Assembly (NCBI RefSeq): GCF_048594095.1
Contig: NC_132804.1
Span: forward strand, 27,381,773-27,445,772
Source of the DNA: Paramormyrops kingsleyae
Lineage: Eukaryota > Chordata > Actinopteri > Osteoglossiformes > Mormyridae
Length of the DNA: 64,000 bases
Reading direction: 5' to 3'
In this document: piece after piece, positions 45,333 to 57,284 of the stretch
Layout: each line of letters begins with the position of its first letter
How positions within the stretch are numbered: position 1 is the first letter of the stretch
The notes under the pieces: model-generated
What the model saw: the letters and a program-made list of their open reading frames with translations, nothing else
The model's database searches: none
What the model was told of the DNA's origin: nothing
Program-made: the position numbers and the translations under genes

Positions 45333-46149
45333 AGTTTGAGACATGATATTAGAGAACAGGCTATGAATCAGTTCTGTCTTTAAAGAGAGATGGCTCAGGT
45401 CCATTTGTTGACAACATTTGTTGTTTGCCTGTCAGTTATTGTCAGTGAAAATGTCTGTCTATAATGTTTGCATTTCTTGTGCTGCTGCATTGTGGCTTTA
45501 AAGAAAACTTGCCGGTAAGGATCATGAGCATCTGGAGGGAATTAATTTATGACAGTGGTGGTTCTGGGCAATGTAACGCTTACATTTGCATGACTGTACA
45601 CATTTGGACATGTTAAGTGTGATGGATTGGAGATTATCTCCAAATCTCAAACACTGAAGGGACTGCTGCTTAAAAACATGTAGTAAATAAAAGTGAGAAT
45701 GGATAAAATTTAAAGTTCAATTAGACTGCTGGATGCAGCATTGGTAACCTCACTGAAAGCTGAAAAACCTCATGCATCACGGTATACGGGTGACGTACTG
45801 GAGTGTGTTTCTGTGCAGCCAATCACACCTTCATACACCTAATAAGAGAAGGTGTCAGCAAGTTAATATGTCATGTGGTCTTAAACTTCTTTTACTTTTA
45901 ATGTGTTGTGTCTGGAAATGCATGTTTCATTTGCAATATCTATGGCATCAATTCCAGAGGGTGAATCACAGAGCAGAATGAAGCCACTCCACCAGTCTTG
46001 TCATTAAGCACATTATAAATAAACATAAAATATGCTGAGTTTCCCTGTCAGTATCAATAAACAACTGGATACAGTTAACTATATACATAAAGTTATTTTA
46101 TTTAGATTGCAGTAGATACATGCAGCTTGAGTTGCAAGTAATGTGTTGT

Positions 46150-46430
46150 GTATTGTAATTATAAACTGGTTCACAGCTAAACTCAGACGGCTACGTAGGA
46201 AAAGGATTTCGGAAGCGGGGACTGGGATGGGTACAAAGAAGCAAAACACAGGCTCAGCAAGGCGCTGAAGGCAGCCAAACGCCTGTATCAGAGATTGGAG
46301 CAGCAATTCTCAACCAACAACTCAGCTTCCGTTTGGAAAGGACTCCACAAATCACCAACTACTAACCCAAAACCACACAGGCCATCAACAACCTCAGCCT
46401 TGCCACCGCTGCTAAGACAAGAAATCACTG
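46150..46430 (+). mobile_element. LINE fragment (endonuclease-RT linker)
   Basis: The plus frame reads TAKLRRLRRK, SKALKAAKRLYQRLEQQFS and NNSASVWKGLHK, the lysine/arginine-rich region between endonuclease and RT seen in fish LINEs. No neighbouring RT. Confidence 0.6.
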
Positions 46431-47162
46431 TGCATTTTACCTTTTATACCTTAAAAAGTACACGGTAATATCTTTTCGTAATATACACGCGTATCTCTTT
46501 ACATGGCGAATGTGTACCAGTTATGTGCACCCTGATTGTATGTATAGTATACTGTATAATAAAATTGTATCATCTTTAAGTCATATTGTTTGGTGTTTTT
46601 TTAACCTTTTTATCACCATTTCCCTAGTTCATTGCCGCCGGCAGTTGCGACGGAAACTGTCATACACTCTGGGCAGCACTCATCCTGCCAGACGCGCAGG
46701 CCACATACTTGCGGTCGTTCAGTCTCAAGTCTACGACCAGCTATACATGCAGTTGTATGTGTATGTGTATAAAGTGAATTATAATTCTAATGTAAAATCC
46801 TAGAAAGCACAAGGTAGGGTAAACCTATGATGGGATGCTAGTCAATCACATGGCAGATACACACTATGGCCAATTCAAAAACACCATTTCACCTAAAAGC
46901 ATATCTTCTGAGAATGAGATAATGCTTTAAAAACTACAATCACTTCAAACTTACCTTTTGTACGTACACAGGAGTATATATACAGGTACATGCACACACT
47001 ACACTCTTTTGTATGACAGTCTTTTATAAGTACGTGAAAATCACTGTGTACTATGCACCTTATTTTACTATTTACTTGTACTATTTTGCTACTTTATTCT
47101 ACTTAAATGTTTTTCCCTTTTAAGTGTTTTTTTAGGGTGCAAACTTTAAGGGGGGTTCTGTG

Positions 47163-47531
47163 TCCATCCATTTTCTGTTACTACTTATAGTCTTATATGT
47201 CTTTTTCAGGGTCACAGGGGGGTTCAGATACCAGAGGCTACAGGCGCAAGGCAGGGAACAACCCAGGATGGGGCGCTAACCCACCGCAGGGCACATTCAT
47301 ACACACACACACACACACACACACACATCATTCACTCACCCCAGCACACCTATGGACAATTGGCCAACTCCAATCATCCTCAGTATGTTTTTGGAATGTC
47401 GGGAGGAAACCCCATGATGACATGGGGTGAACATACAAACTCCACACGTATGGAATCCGGGCGGAGAGCCGAACCCAGACCCAATAGATGTGAGGCAACA
47501 GTGCTAGCCACCGCACCACCATACCGCCCCC
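47163..47531 (-). repeat. Dispersed fish repeat, minus orientation, with (AC)n
   Basis: Best copy of the GGATGGATGG-type family. It begins CCATCCATTTTCTGTTACTA, then GGGTCACAGG, AACCCAGGATGGGGCGCTAA, an (AC)n tract at 47301-47327, CCTATGGACAATTGG, GTCGGGAGGAAACC and AGTGCTAGCCACCGCACCAC. Confidence 0.8.
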
Positions 47532-48469
47532 TGGCCCTGAGTCAGAAATTTCATTACAGGTAATGATGTTCCATTGTTATCCGTATATGACAATAAATTT
47601 GAACTTGAACCTACAACCCTGGAGATGTCCACCATGCCACCTTGGGAAGTGACCAAGCTAGTTAATTCGAAATACAGTCTTTGCTAGCTGGGTTAAAGAC
47701 TTACACCAGGATTACTCAGCCCTGCTACTGGAGATCTACCACCCTGCAAAGTTTACGTGCAGCCCTAATCTAACACACCTAGTACACATGGATTTTTAAA
47801 ATGTTTATTGATTGTTTATATATATGATTTATTGTTTGTGGCAGTTGCTTGGGGCATGGTCCAAGTCAATGCCAGGTTGTTTGCCTTGGATCAACTGTGA
47901 AGAGGGGTACAGAAATTGCATTAATTGGACATTCTCGGCAATAGTAAAATGCACTTTAAATAAGTATAGTGAAACCCTGTTTAAAACAAGCAAACATATG
48001 GATATTGTTTGTAATGGAGATGCTATTGTGTGGGGAACATGACTCACCTCTGCCTGTTCTCTTTCTCCCAGGGTGTTCTGGCAAAAGAGCTCCCTGGGGT
48101 TTTTATCACTTTTTATTAGTTCCGGGAGGGAGATACCATGTGGGAAGTGGATAGAGGGGAATTTTAATTTCTGGTTTACGTGTAAATATTTATGTAAATT
48201 ATTTATGGGTGTATGTATAATGGATCGACTCCAGTTGACTACATGCCAGTTAGCTTTAGGAGGGAACAGTTGCATACAGGGTTTGAAAAAGGGCTGAATT
48301 TTGGTGAACACAGTGCACAAAAATAAAGGAAAACGGGGTCTCCTGATTGGTTGTTTCATTGCTCGCCTTGGATGCTCAGACCAGCTAACAGAGCCACACC
48401 TGTTGCTTGTTTAAACTTACCGCTCGTTACAGCCCTCATGTGGGTCACCCCAGGTGTCTTTCACCTGCT

Positions 48470-48720
48470 CCCTCACCTGCCCTGTATAAAGTGTCCTTCA
48501 GTCCTGTGATCCCCAGTCCAGTCATGATGTTGCTGCCTGTGTGTGCACCTCAGTGTGCCTTGTGTCTAGTCCCCTTGTCTGATCCTCTGTACCCCATTTT
48601 AACCCCTCGTGGTCTGTTTCCTCTGCTCTGCCTGTAGTGTGGTTTTCTTTAATAAAGTCCCTTTTGCTGTGCCCCCACGCCTGCCTTCACCTCCATCCTT
48701 CTCCTCGGCGTGAGGTTCGG
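48470..48720 (+). mobile_element. Possible solo LTR or retroelement end (uncertain)
   Basis: CACCTGCCCTGTATAAAGTG (TATA-like) is followed 170 bp later by TTTAATAAAGTCCCTTTTGC (polyadenylation signal) and a C/T-rich tail. A promoter and poly(A) signal this close is typical of an LTR R region. No target duplication was found. Confidence 0.3.
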
Positions 48721-50299
48721 CCTGTGCTATCCCACCCAATATACTTTAATGTGTTGTCTCTTGCTCTCATAATAAACATGATGTAATGACCTCAACCCTT
48801 GAACTGAAATGTAATACTAGATGCAAAGATGACCTGATCTTCACCAAGGGGGGGGGAGGCAGAGTCAGAAAGATCAGACAACAAATCCAGCAGCCAGCAG
48901 TCTCTGAGGTAACCAGCAGGCCAATGGGGAAAAGACTGATGATTCATGAGAAACTTGCCATAGATTTCTATACTAAAAGAAGAGTGTGAAGTCGAAATGA
49001 AAATTGTTTATCTCGAGTTGTCTATGAAAGAGATGGAGAAAGACATGAAGAGGCTTCTGATCATCATTGAAATAGCCAAGCTAATCCATTTTCTTCAGTT
49101 GTGAAAGTGAGCCTTAAGGCAAACAGCCTTTAATCTGAAATTAAACCTGCCTCTGACCAGGTTTAAGACGTCATATAGACCTAGATGAGTTGTAATCTTA
49201 CCTCTGGAGATGAGTGTATAAATCAAGACTAGTGCAAGTCTGAGACTATTTTAATCCATGTGTGAGAAATCCACTAAAATAAATACAGGTTTAAAATGAA
49301 ATATAGTCTATGACTAGGCTTAATCCCTGAACAGGAAACCGGGCCTATGAGTCAGACAAAGACCATCATTCACTGACATTTATTCACAGCAAGGTGGTGG
49401 CGAACCTGAAGTCTATTCCATGAACAGCAGGATATCTGTACAGCCAGTCCCTCACAGGACACACGCTCGATGAAGCACCAATCCGCTTAAACCACAAATA
49501 AACAGATGAGGAGGGAAGCCTGTGTACCCAACTCAACATAACCACAGAGAAAGCTTACAGACTCCCATATATACAGGGCAGAACCATTAATAAAACTCAT
49601 GAAGCAAAAAAAAAATGATGAACATTACAGGAACGTTATTTCTCCCAATTCCCCTCACCACAGCTAATCCCACCATTTTCTAACCGCTCATTCTGGTCAA
49701 GGTCGCTGGGGGTCCTGGAGTCTTTCCTAGCAACATAGAGCACAAGGCTGGGGTAAACCTTGAGTAAAACTAAAAACGCCCTAAAAATGTTTTGTTGAGG
49801 TTTTGAGGTATAAAACATGTTAGAGATGGCACAACAGTAGAAGCTTTCAAATTAAAATTAAAAATTTATTTTTCTGGGCATTTGACTGATTAGGTACTGT
49901 GACGCACTATTACTGAACTGAAATGCTGCTGCGTTACCATTTTTGTATTTTATACCTTTACCGTATTTTATGCATATCACGTAAAGCACTTTCAATTGCC
50001 TAATGCCACAAAATGTTCTATACATCTGTTCTCTGTTATATAAAGAACTGCATTCACATCACAGTTGACAAACGTATCCAGATACACCCGAGCTAGAAAT
50101 GCTGGATGACAAAAGCAGTGAGAACTCTCCTCAAAGACCAGAGTACAGCTTTCAGGTCAGGCGAGAAAGAACTCTGCACTGCAGCACTGCGAGAGCCATC
50201 AAGGAAGCTAATCATGGTCTCATTTTTTACATCATAAAAACCTGGCATTTTAACAGGGGTTTGTACACTTTTTATATCACCAGTCACAAGACCAGCAAT

Positions 50300-52275
50300 C
50301 ACATGACTGTTGGAGCAGATGCAGCACAGGCAGAGGAACTAAACTGTTTCTGAGCTCGCTTTGGGACGGAAGCAGCAAAGGCAGACACAACATCCGCAAC
50401 AGACACATCCTCAACTTACAAAAGCAGGATGTAAGGCGTTTACTCAGTGCAGTTAACCCAAGAATGACTGCCGGTCTTGATAGAGTGTCAGGTCAGGTGC
50501 TGAAAGAATGTGCAGAACAGTTCTAGGAGGTCTTCACAAAGATCTTCAACTTCATGCACTTCATACTGCACTGTCCCACCTTAAGAAGCAGGGGAACTAT
50601 GTAAAGATGCTCTTTGTCATCCCGGACAGACTGTTCACCAAACTCTTAGACCTAGGACTCTCCAGGCCCAAATGCCACTGGATCAGGGACTTCCTGACTA
50701 ACCACCGTCTGATGGTTAGATTAGGCCCCCACACCTCCTCCACACTTACACTCAACACCAGCACCCCACAGGGCTGCGTACTGAGTCCCCTTCTCTACCC
50801 GCTGTACACTCATGACTGCATTCCCTCCCACACCACCAACAACATCATTAAGTTTGCTGATGACACAATCGTGGTAGGATTCATCTCAAGGGGAGACGAG
50901 ACAGCCTACAGGGATGATAGAGTTTCTTAATTTTTCCACAGCTGTGTGTGTGTATTAGGACATCCTTTATATTTCTACTATCCACTCAGACAACAAAATA
51001 TTTAACATTTCTAAAACGTCTTCGACCTCGATTCTCTTCGCCTCGAACATACCCAGAATCTATCAGTTCGCCTGTTAACCAACGGAAACTGTAGCTAAAT
51101 TACACGTAAACACAATAAGAAAAAAGTAAACACTGCACTTCAACCTGGTACCGGTGTTCTGTCGATATATGCTGCCTTGTCGAAAAATGCTACCGTAGTG
51201 CTAATCGATAGCCCTAACCCTAACCCTAACCCCCCAAAACCCTTACCTTAACCCTAACCCTTTCCAAAAATTGGCAATATGATGCGCAGTGAGCAACCTC
51301 GCCCTGAATGCTTCCAAAACAAAAGAATTGATAATGGACTTTCGGAAATACAGTACAGACTACAAGCCACTGCACATCAACGGGGACTGTGTGGAAAGGG
51401 TTCCTGCTTTCAGATTTCTCAGAGGATCTCTCCTAAACCACCAACACTACGGGGGCAATCAAAAAGGCATAACAGCGACTCTATTTCCTGAGGATCCTCA
51501 GGAAAAACAATCTACCAGAGAAGCCGCTGATGTCTTTCCCTCACTGCTCCATTGAGAGCTGGTGTACTGCATTACTACGTGGTACACTGGCAAAGAGCCC
51601 TTCAGAGGGGTATCAATACTGCCCAGAACATCATTGGATACACATTGTCCTCTATAGAGAACCTTTTCAGCCCCCGCTGTCTAAGTAAAGCAATAAACAT
51701 ATTAAAGGATGTCCCCCCCTCCTGGACATCATCTGTTGGAGTTGCTACCTCTGGCAGATGCTTCAGGTCTATCACTTCACAGACAAACAGACTACAGAAC
51801 AGCTTTTACCTCAGAGCTACATGTGAACGGAACACTGTGAAACAATGACACTGACCTGTGGATCTGTAGCAACCTTAGCAACTTCAGTGCAATAGCTCAA
51901 CTATCTATGGTAGGCCTACTTCATGTCCATATATGGTTTATTGTGTTATGTCTTGTGTGATGTCCTATGTCCAACAGTATTCATACATTAATTTTTGTCA
52001 CTACAGTCACTTTAAAACAACACCGTAAATGTTTGCATCCAACCGCATTTAATCTGTATTAATTTCACTGGTGGTTGTATTTACTGCACCTTGCATTTCA
52101 TCTGTTTATGGTATCCTATGTACACGTGTTATGGTGTTATTTTGTCATGTCGTGTGTCTACACTGTAGTTTAGTTATACCTCAGTTTACATTCGAATTAC
52201 TTGTTATGTGTGCAAGCACCATTTGGGACTGCCGCAATAACTGTTGTACTCTGAATAGTGACAATAAAAACATCA
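50300..52275 (+). mobile_element. LINE (reverse transcriptase), interrupted by a 340-bp inverted-copy insert
   Basis: The first half encodes LQKQDVRRLLSAVNPRMTAG, LTLNTSTPQGCVLSPLLYPL, YTHDC and (in another frame) IIKFADDTIVVGFISRGDE, the RT active-site region. The second half (51285 on) continues with NLALNASKTKELIMDFRKYS, HINGDCVERVPAFRFL and later RCLSKAINILKDVPP. The 3' end has GACAATAAAAACATC and an (ATCTG)n/(ATCTA)n tail at 52352-52403. Several frameshifts make it dead. It ends about 300 bp upstream of the second shisa gene. Confidence 0.88.
50917..51260. repeat. Inverted repeat arm A (344 bp), inserted in LINE
   Basis: The reverse complement of 53958-54293, apart from two extra bases in a (TG)n run and one extra CCCTAA unit; I saw no other difference. 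It carries a 24-bp stub of a Tc1-like terminus at its left end and part of a MITE at its right. Confidence 0.93.
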
Positions 52276-52690
52276 CATCACATTACATCTGGGGGGTATT
52301 TTCCGTGCGTCGCTTAAATCATCCGAGATCAGATGCCTCATCTGTACCTCCAATCTGATCTGATCTGATCTGATTTAATGTAATCTAATCTAATCTAATC
52401 TAACTGGCTTCCTATCTATATCGCAAAAACCACAAATCTCCCATGTTGGATCAATACCACGGTCCATGACCGATGCCAGTAAAGGAGGATCTGCTCGGTC
52501 CGTCTCCACTATATCCCAGATCGGCCAGCTTCACACAGCTATCTTGTTTTGCTGGGAGTCGACGAGCTGCCATGCTACATTCGGCGTGGCAACTCCCCAA
52601 TGTGACGAAAAAGGAGTGTGTGAGTGACTGGGTGAGCTTTCTGTCAGCAGCTTGCGTGTCACTTAAACTCAGCGAAGCCGAAGCGCAGCT

Positions 52691-52751
52691 ATGTCGGCAA
52701 CAACTTTCTTTATTTTTACGCTCTCCGTTACTTTATTTTCCATAATCGTCG
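52691..52751 (+). CDS. shisa5-like: shisa5-like copy 2 exon 1: signal peptide
   Basis: 61 nt from ATG to the donor GTAAGT, one base left over. The ATG follows GCAGCT, with G at -3. Confidence 0.8.
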
Positions 52752-54639
52752 GTAAGTTTGTTTTTGTTTTAGTTGTACATTATATTATTGAGCTTTTCAA
52801 TTGCTTGTTGTGCGTGTCGGGAGGGCGGAACATCTGCTAAATGTATGTAGTTCTCTTGGACGTTTAGTGCCGTTTTAAATAGCAATATTTTCATTTTATC
52901 CACTTTACTAAACTTATGTGACGTACTTGCTAAAACGAATGCCTGCGGCCTGTTGCTATTTTTTTTTTTCGTACTTGATATTTGCGTAGCCGCCCAGGCA
53001 GCTAGGTAGCACACGTATTTTCGATTTATTTATTTTTTAATAATGAGTTATAATGGTTATTCATATATTTATGTAAACTTGGTAGGCGTTTCGATACCGA
53101 TATGTAAAATATGATTTTATTTGTGTATTATAGGTCAGTGGCCTGTACTACGAAGCGGGGTTACAGGCTTTTCGGAGTAACTTGTCGGATTTAAGGTACC
53201 GCAGTTTAAATGGACTTCATATTCGTTCACTTACATTTTGCACAGATTACCTTAAATCCGACAAGTTACCCCGATAAACCAGTAACCCCGCTTCATAGTA
53301 CAGGCCCCAGATATAGTTGCAGGGTTTCATAGAAATGCCACCAATAGAAAAACATTCCGGTTGCCATGTGCCCTTTGACCCCAAGCTGGTATTGAGTTAA
53401 TGGGGTCTTTGGTTTTGGAGCAATACGATGCTGTATCTTCAACATCCATAGAAACCAAAGGAAATAAGGGATTTCAGTTAATTTCACAAATTATTTACAG
53501 GTTTCACAAGTGTCAAAGTGCATGATATACATAGATTTACACATGCCGTTTGATTACAAGCTAAAAGACATTATTTTATAGTATTCCATTCGGGACTTTT
53601 ATTTTATAACGTACGTCGCCGACCGTCAAAAGCGAAGCGAGCGTGTGAATTCTGAAGAGGGGCTGGAGTATTTTGCATTTTCACAATTTATTGGCGGTAG
53701 CAGTTGAATAACCAAGGTATTCGTGTAATTTCACAAACATACTCGATTCTGTGAATGTGGAGATTGCTAGATCTTGTTATGGTTTAATAGAGAAAATGGA
53801 GGGAAGATCTGTGAATGTCTGGCGATATCGAACCCACTGCTGACTACCTTGCTCCGGTGTTCTGTCATAAAATACTACCTATCGAGACGTGCTATCGAGC
53901 TTTTCTGCGCATGTGCAGTTCCACCGTCTTGGCATTAGGGTTAGGTTTTAGGGGTTAGGGTTAGGGTTAAGGTAAGGGTTTTGGGGGGTTAGGGTTAGGG
54001 CTATCGATTAGCACTACGGTAGCATTTTTCGACAAGGCAGCATATATCGACAGAACACCGGTACCAGGTTGAAGTGCAGTGTTTACTTTTTTCTTATTGT
54101 GTTTACGTGTAATTTAGCTACAGTTTCCGTTGGTTAACAGGCGAACTGATAGATTCTGGGTATGTTCGAGGCGAAGAGAATCGAGGTCGAAGACGTTTTA
54201 GAAATGTTAAATATTTTGTTGTCTGAGTGGATAGTAGAAATATAAAGGATGTCCTAATACACACACAGCTGTGGAAAAATTAAGAAACTCTATATTTTTA
54301 AACATCTGCATTTTAAAATCTTACTTTAATCGTCGTTCTGCTGGCAGAAGGCTACGCTGAGCAGCAGGTTGCTTCCAGGCTTTAAATTTCTTAGACTGCA
54401 GTACAGGAGATTAAGGCGAAGCAGGAGACACTGGGAACGACCAGAAACCAGCCATGTAAATGGCGGAAGTGACTTTCTAATGCCAGAGATGACTGTAAAT
54501 TTATCCGACAGTTTCTCATGAATCAAGAGGATGGCATCAAGTTTGTATCAGGCTCAAGATAGGGGGACTAAAGTCCCATAAAGCAAGGAAGAAGCCCTTC
54601 ATTAATGAGAAACAGAGAAGATCCAGGCTGCAGTTTGGA

Positions 54640-54678
<39 letters not shown>

Positions 54679-55448
54679 CTATACACACGGCTGTATATAG
54701 GTGTGGATTGTTAAGTTGTTTCTCTTCATGTGCATTAGTTATGTTGCACAGGCAATTATGTCATGGTGAGGGACCAACATGTGAATCAGTGGGAATATTG
54801 GTGTAAACTTTTGTTGTTGTTGTTATTATTATTACATTGGGCAGTGTGTAACTCGGCAGGTTAGGGGTTCTGTGCCTGTGTATGGTCATGGGTTTGAAGT
54901 CTGTGGGAGGTTCAGTAATCATGTCTCCTGTAGGCCCTTGAGCAAGGCCCTTATCCCCAACTGCCCACACCTATATATGCATCTGTTGCAGCCAGAAGGG
55001 TATGTGAATCCCAAAGAATCACTGTGTACTTTTTGTACACTCTGCAAATTGAAACTAAATGTCCATTAAACTATGTGACAAACGCTGGCAGTGAATATTG
55101 CACAGAATCGTACTTCGTCTCCTTCTACTGCAGTCTGACATCCCATGTCTTCTGCAGACCTTTGGCTTTTTGCACTAATTTCTCACATTTTGCTGGGATG
55201 GTTTAGCATGGGTAGAATGTACTAGTGAAATTTTCCTGATGTTTGCTGGCAAGAGATCCCATCACATCACCCTCTTCCCTTTTTTTTTTAGCTGATTCCT
55301 GCCAGGCTTACACATCCATCTCTGGTGTCAAACATCCGTACCAGGTTTGCTATTATCCTCAGTTCTGCTGTGGCTCATGTTCATACAAATACTGCTGCAG
55401 AGACCGAGAACTTGAATTTGATGATGACAAACAAGATAAATGCCAGAG
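52691..55448 (+). CDS. shisa5-like: shisa5-like membrane protein, copy 2 (exons 1-2; remainder off window)
   Basis: Second Shisa-family gene, 14 kb downstream of copy 1 and on the same strand. Exons 52691-52751 and 55292-55448 have GT/AG borders and the same intron phases (1 and 2) and exon-1 length (61 nt) as copy 1. Residues 1-21 are a signal peptide (MSATTFFIFTLSVTLFSIIVG). The Cys-rich domain reads DSCQAYTSISGVKHPYQVCY, PQFCCGSCSYKYCCRDRELE and FDDDKQDKC. Its cysteine spacing matches copy 1 (C..C..CC..C....CC..C), although the rest is only moderately similar. No transmembrane exon was found to 64000, so the gene either continues beyond the right edge through an intron of at least 8.5 kb, or is a truncated copy. 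Intact frames and splice sites favour a working gene. Confidence 0.82.
53140..53306. mobile_element. 167-bp MITE with ~60-bp inverted arms
   Basis: Left arm GGCCTGTACTACGAAGCGGG and right arm, reversed, GGCCTGTACTATGAAGCGGG. Pairing continues through AACTTGTCGGATTTAAGGTA on both sides, so most of the element can fold into a hairpin. PIF/Harbinger-like by its ends, which is a guess. It lies in intron 1 of shisa5-like copy 2. Confidence 0.88.
53854..54061. mobile_element. MITE with CCGGTGTTCTGTC ends and TTAGGG-like core
   Basis: Inverted ends CCGGTGTTCTGTC at 53854 and reversed at 54061, with further loose symmetry (GCTATCGA.. on both sides). The middle is TTAGGG/TTAAGG-like units. Part of this element is present again in the inverted copy at 50917-51260. 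Confidence 0.7.
53958..54293. repeat. Inverted repeat arm B (336 bp)
   Basis: Partner of 50917-51260. Here the arm joins a longer Tc1-like copy (54266-54636) and a fuller MITE (53854-54061), so this looks like the source copy. It lies in intron 1 of the second shisa gene. Confidence 0.93.
54266..54636 (+). mobile_element. Tc1/mariner-like element, 3'-truncated
   Basis: Starts CAGCTGTGGAAAAATTAAG and follows the element at 18392-18879 through GAAACCAGCCATGTA, ATCCGACAGTTTCTCATGAA and AGGCTGCAGTTTGGACACA, then breaks into (AC)n at 54639-54673. The right terminal repeat is missing. Confidence 0.8.
54639..54673. repeat. (AC)n microsatellite
   Basis: About 35 bp of AC with one TAC interruption, at the truncated end of the Tc1-like element. 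Confidence 0.9.
54836..54985 (+). mobile_element. tRNA-derived SINE (V-SINE/HE-like)
   Basis: GTAACTCGGCAGGTTAGGGG, B-box-like TGGGTTTGAAGTC, then GGCCCTTGAGCAAGGCCCTT and ATCCCCAACTGCCC. Same family as 32345-32515. It lies in intron 1 of shisa5-like copy 2. Confidence 0.72.
55292..55448 (+). CDS. shisa5-like: shisa5-like copy 2 exon 2: cysteine-rich Shisa domain
   Basis: 157 nt between an acceptor with a T-run (CCCTTTTTTTTTAG) and the donor GTATGT, phase 2. One codon shorter than the equivalent exon of copy 1. Confidence 0.9.
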
Positions 55449-56539
55449 GTATGTGCACCATCGTCTATGTTGACATTTTCATTTGTAATTTGTTTGTATT
55501 GTTGCTATGGTACATGGCGTCTTGTTAAAATTGTCTTATTCTTGTTATTGCTACCTGAGCCGTGTGTGGATCAAATTAAAGTCTAATGTGTCTGCAGTTT
55601 GTCCAGATGTAATTATGAGGGGGAAAAAAGCACATGTCCTGTTTAGATGAAGGACGTAATCATCCTGTGATATCTTATGGTTCCCTCTAGAATCCCGTCT
55701 CACTGGCTTTTCAGCTGTTTCTTTAATAAATGCATATAGGAAGGTAGAAGTGTTTTTCTGTTACCTTAATTCAAGGCTATATAACAAGGGATGTTGTCTT
55801 CTCAGTTTTCCTGTTTATGTGTTTTCATATATGGGGACATGCTGTTGTTCCTAAGTTCCTCTTTGTCTGCTGTGTGTTTAAGACTGGAAGGAAATGGGCA
55901 TATTCAAGTAGAATAATCTTATCTCCGTAACTAGAGATGCACTGATATCGATATTCGGATCGGTATCGGCGCCGACCCAGACCTATTTGACGGATCGGGT
56001 ATCGGCCATTCGTGACCGATCCACATCCTATACTTACAGTACTTATTTAGTTTTTGGCAATCAATCGCACGACAGCTCTTTCCCATTTTACATGTTTTTT
56101 TTTGCGGCATTCAAATCGAACGCTAACGCTGCCCCTCAGTCTTTTTTGCTACTCAGTGGGTGTGAGTACAGTGACTTCCGCATGCTGTGACGTCATGCGC
56201 ATACCCTTCGCAGTACGAGGAGCGTAAGATAAGACGTGACGATCTGGGAGTATTATACGCTTTTAACAGACACCAGTAGCACAGCGATTTGCAATCTATG
56301 TAAAATAAAGTTTTGAGGTGGGAATAGCGTTTAATCCCAATTTATCCCAATCCTATTTAACAAAGCGCACGCAACTGCGAGACAAAACAAAGCAATGGAT
56401 GATTTGGGAGTCGCTAACTTGGACTGTTTTGTGAACTCGCTGCAGCTTGTGATACAAGAGGGGCTGCCATCGCAACAAAAGTGTAACTGAGCTGACGCCA
56501 ATGTGAGAGAAACTGTTAGAATTTTAAGTATTCGCCACT

Positions 56540-57284
56540 TGTATGTTCATTAATGGAGTATTGATTGAAAGAGTTAATGAATTCCGTTTTTTGGGTGTAA
56601 TAGTAGATGAAAAATTAACGTGGAAATCTCATATTGAGTATATTAGAAAAAAGATGGTCAAAAACATATTTTGGGAAATGTTAGAGATTTGTTAGACTAC
56701 AAGGCAATGCGCATTTTATATTTTTCATTGTTTTTTTCTTATCTCAGTTATTGTGTGGAAGTTTGGGAGAATACATATGTGAATACTATAAAACCTCTAT
56801 ACTTATTACAGAAGAAAGTGATACGAATGATTCATAATGTTTAATATAGAGAACATACAAATTGTTTATAAAATCGAAACTATTGAAATTAGAAGTATTG
56901 AAATTACGGACATTACTAAATATGTTTAAGGCTAAAAATAATATATTGCCTCTCGAGTTACAAAGATTATTTTCAATGTGTTTAGGAGGTGAGGATAGCA
57001 GAAGGAAATATTATTTTAAGCATCAGTTTGCTAGGACTACACAAAGACTAATGAGTCCAACGGTTATGGGTATACGATTGTGGAACTCTCTTCATTATAA
57101 TCTTAAGAGTTGTACAAATATACATAGCTTTAAAAAGTGCTACATGTTTAAAACAATAAGTCAATATGAAGAACATGAAAGAAATACGAGTTTTCTCTCC
57201 TTATTTTTATTATTATTTATTTATTTTTCTCCTTATGTGGTGTGGTATATTGCAGATTGTATTCTTCTTGTGGTTTGAGTTATG
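56540..57284 (+). mobile_element. LINE reverse-transcriptase C-terminal part, 5'-truncated
   Basis: Encodes LIERVNEFRFLGVIVDEKLT and WKSHIEYIRKK, then frameshifts, then PLYLLQKKVIRMIHNV. From 56862 it is open: KLEVLKLRTLLNMFKAKNNI, LPLELQRLF and SPTVMGIRLWNSLHYNLKSC. This is the classic C-terminal domain of fish LINEs. The 3' untranslated part appears to resume at 60013 after the insertion. Confidence 0.85.

Larger units (their letters stand above)
44759..50300. other. Intergenic region between the two shisa genes
   Basis: Holds the 3' UTR of copy 1, a LINE scrap (46150-46430), a reversed dispersed repeat (47163-47531) and a possible LTR-like block (48470-48720). No exon of a further gene was recognised. 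Confidence 0.5.

Noticed and set aside
47829..48359. 176-codon minus-strand ORF
   Set aside because: No motif, no splice or polyadenylation context. The opposite strand has AATAAAGG and repeat-like sequence, so the ORF is probably a chance frame.
51215..51260. CCCTAA units taken as an interstitial telomere
   Set aside because: Only a few imperfect units occur and they are part of a MITE core duplicated at 53940-54000; no long telomeric array.
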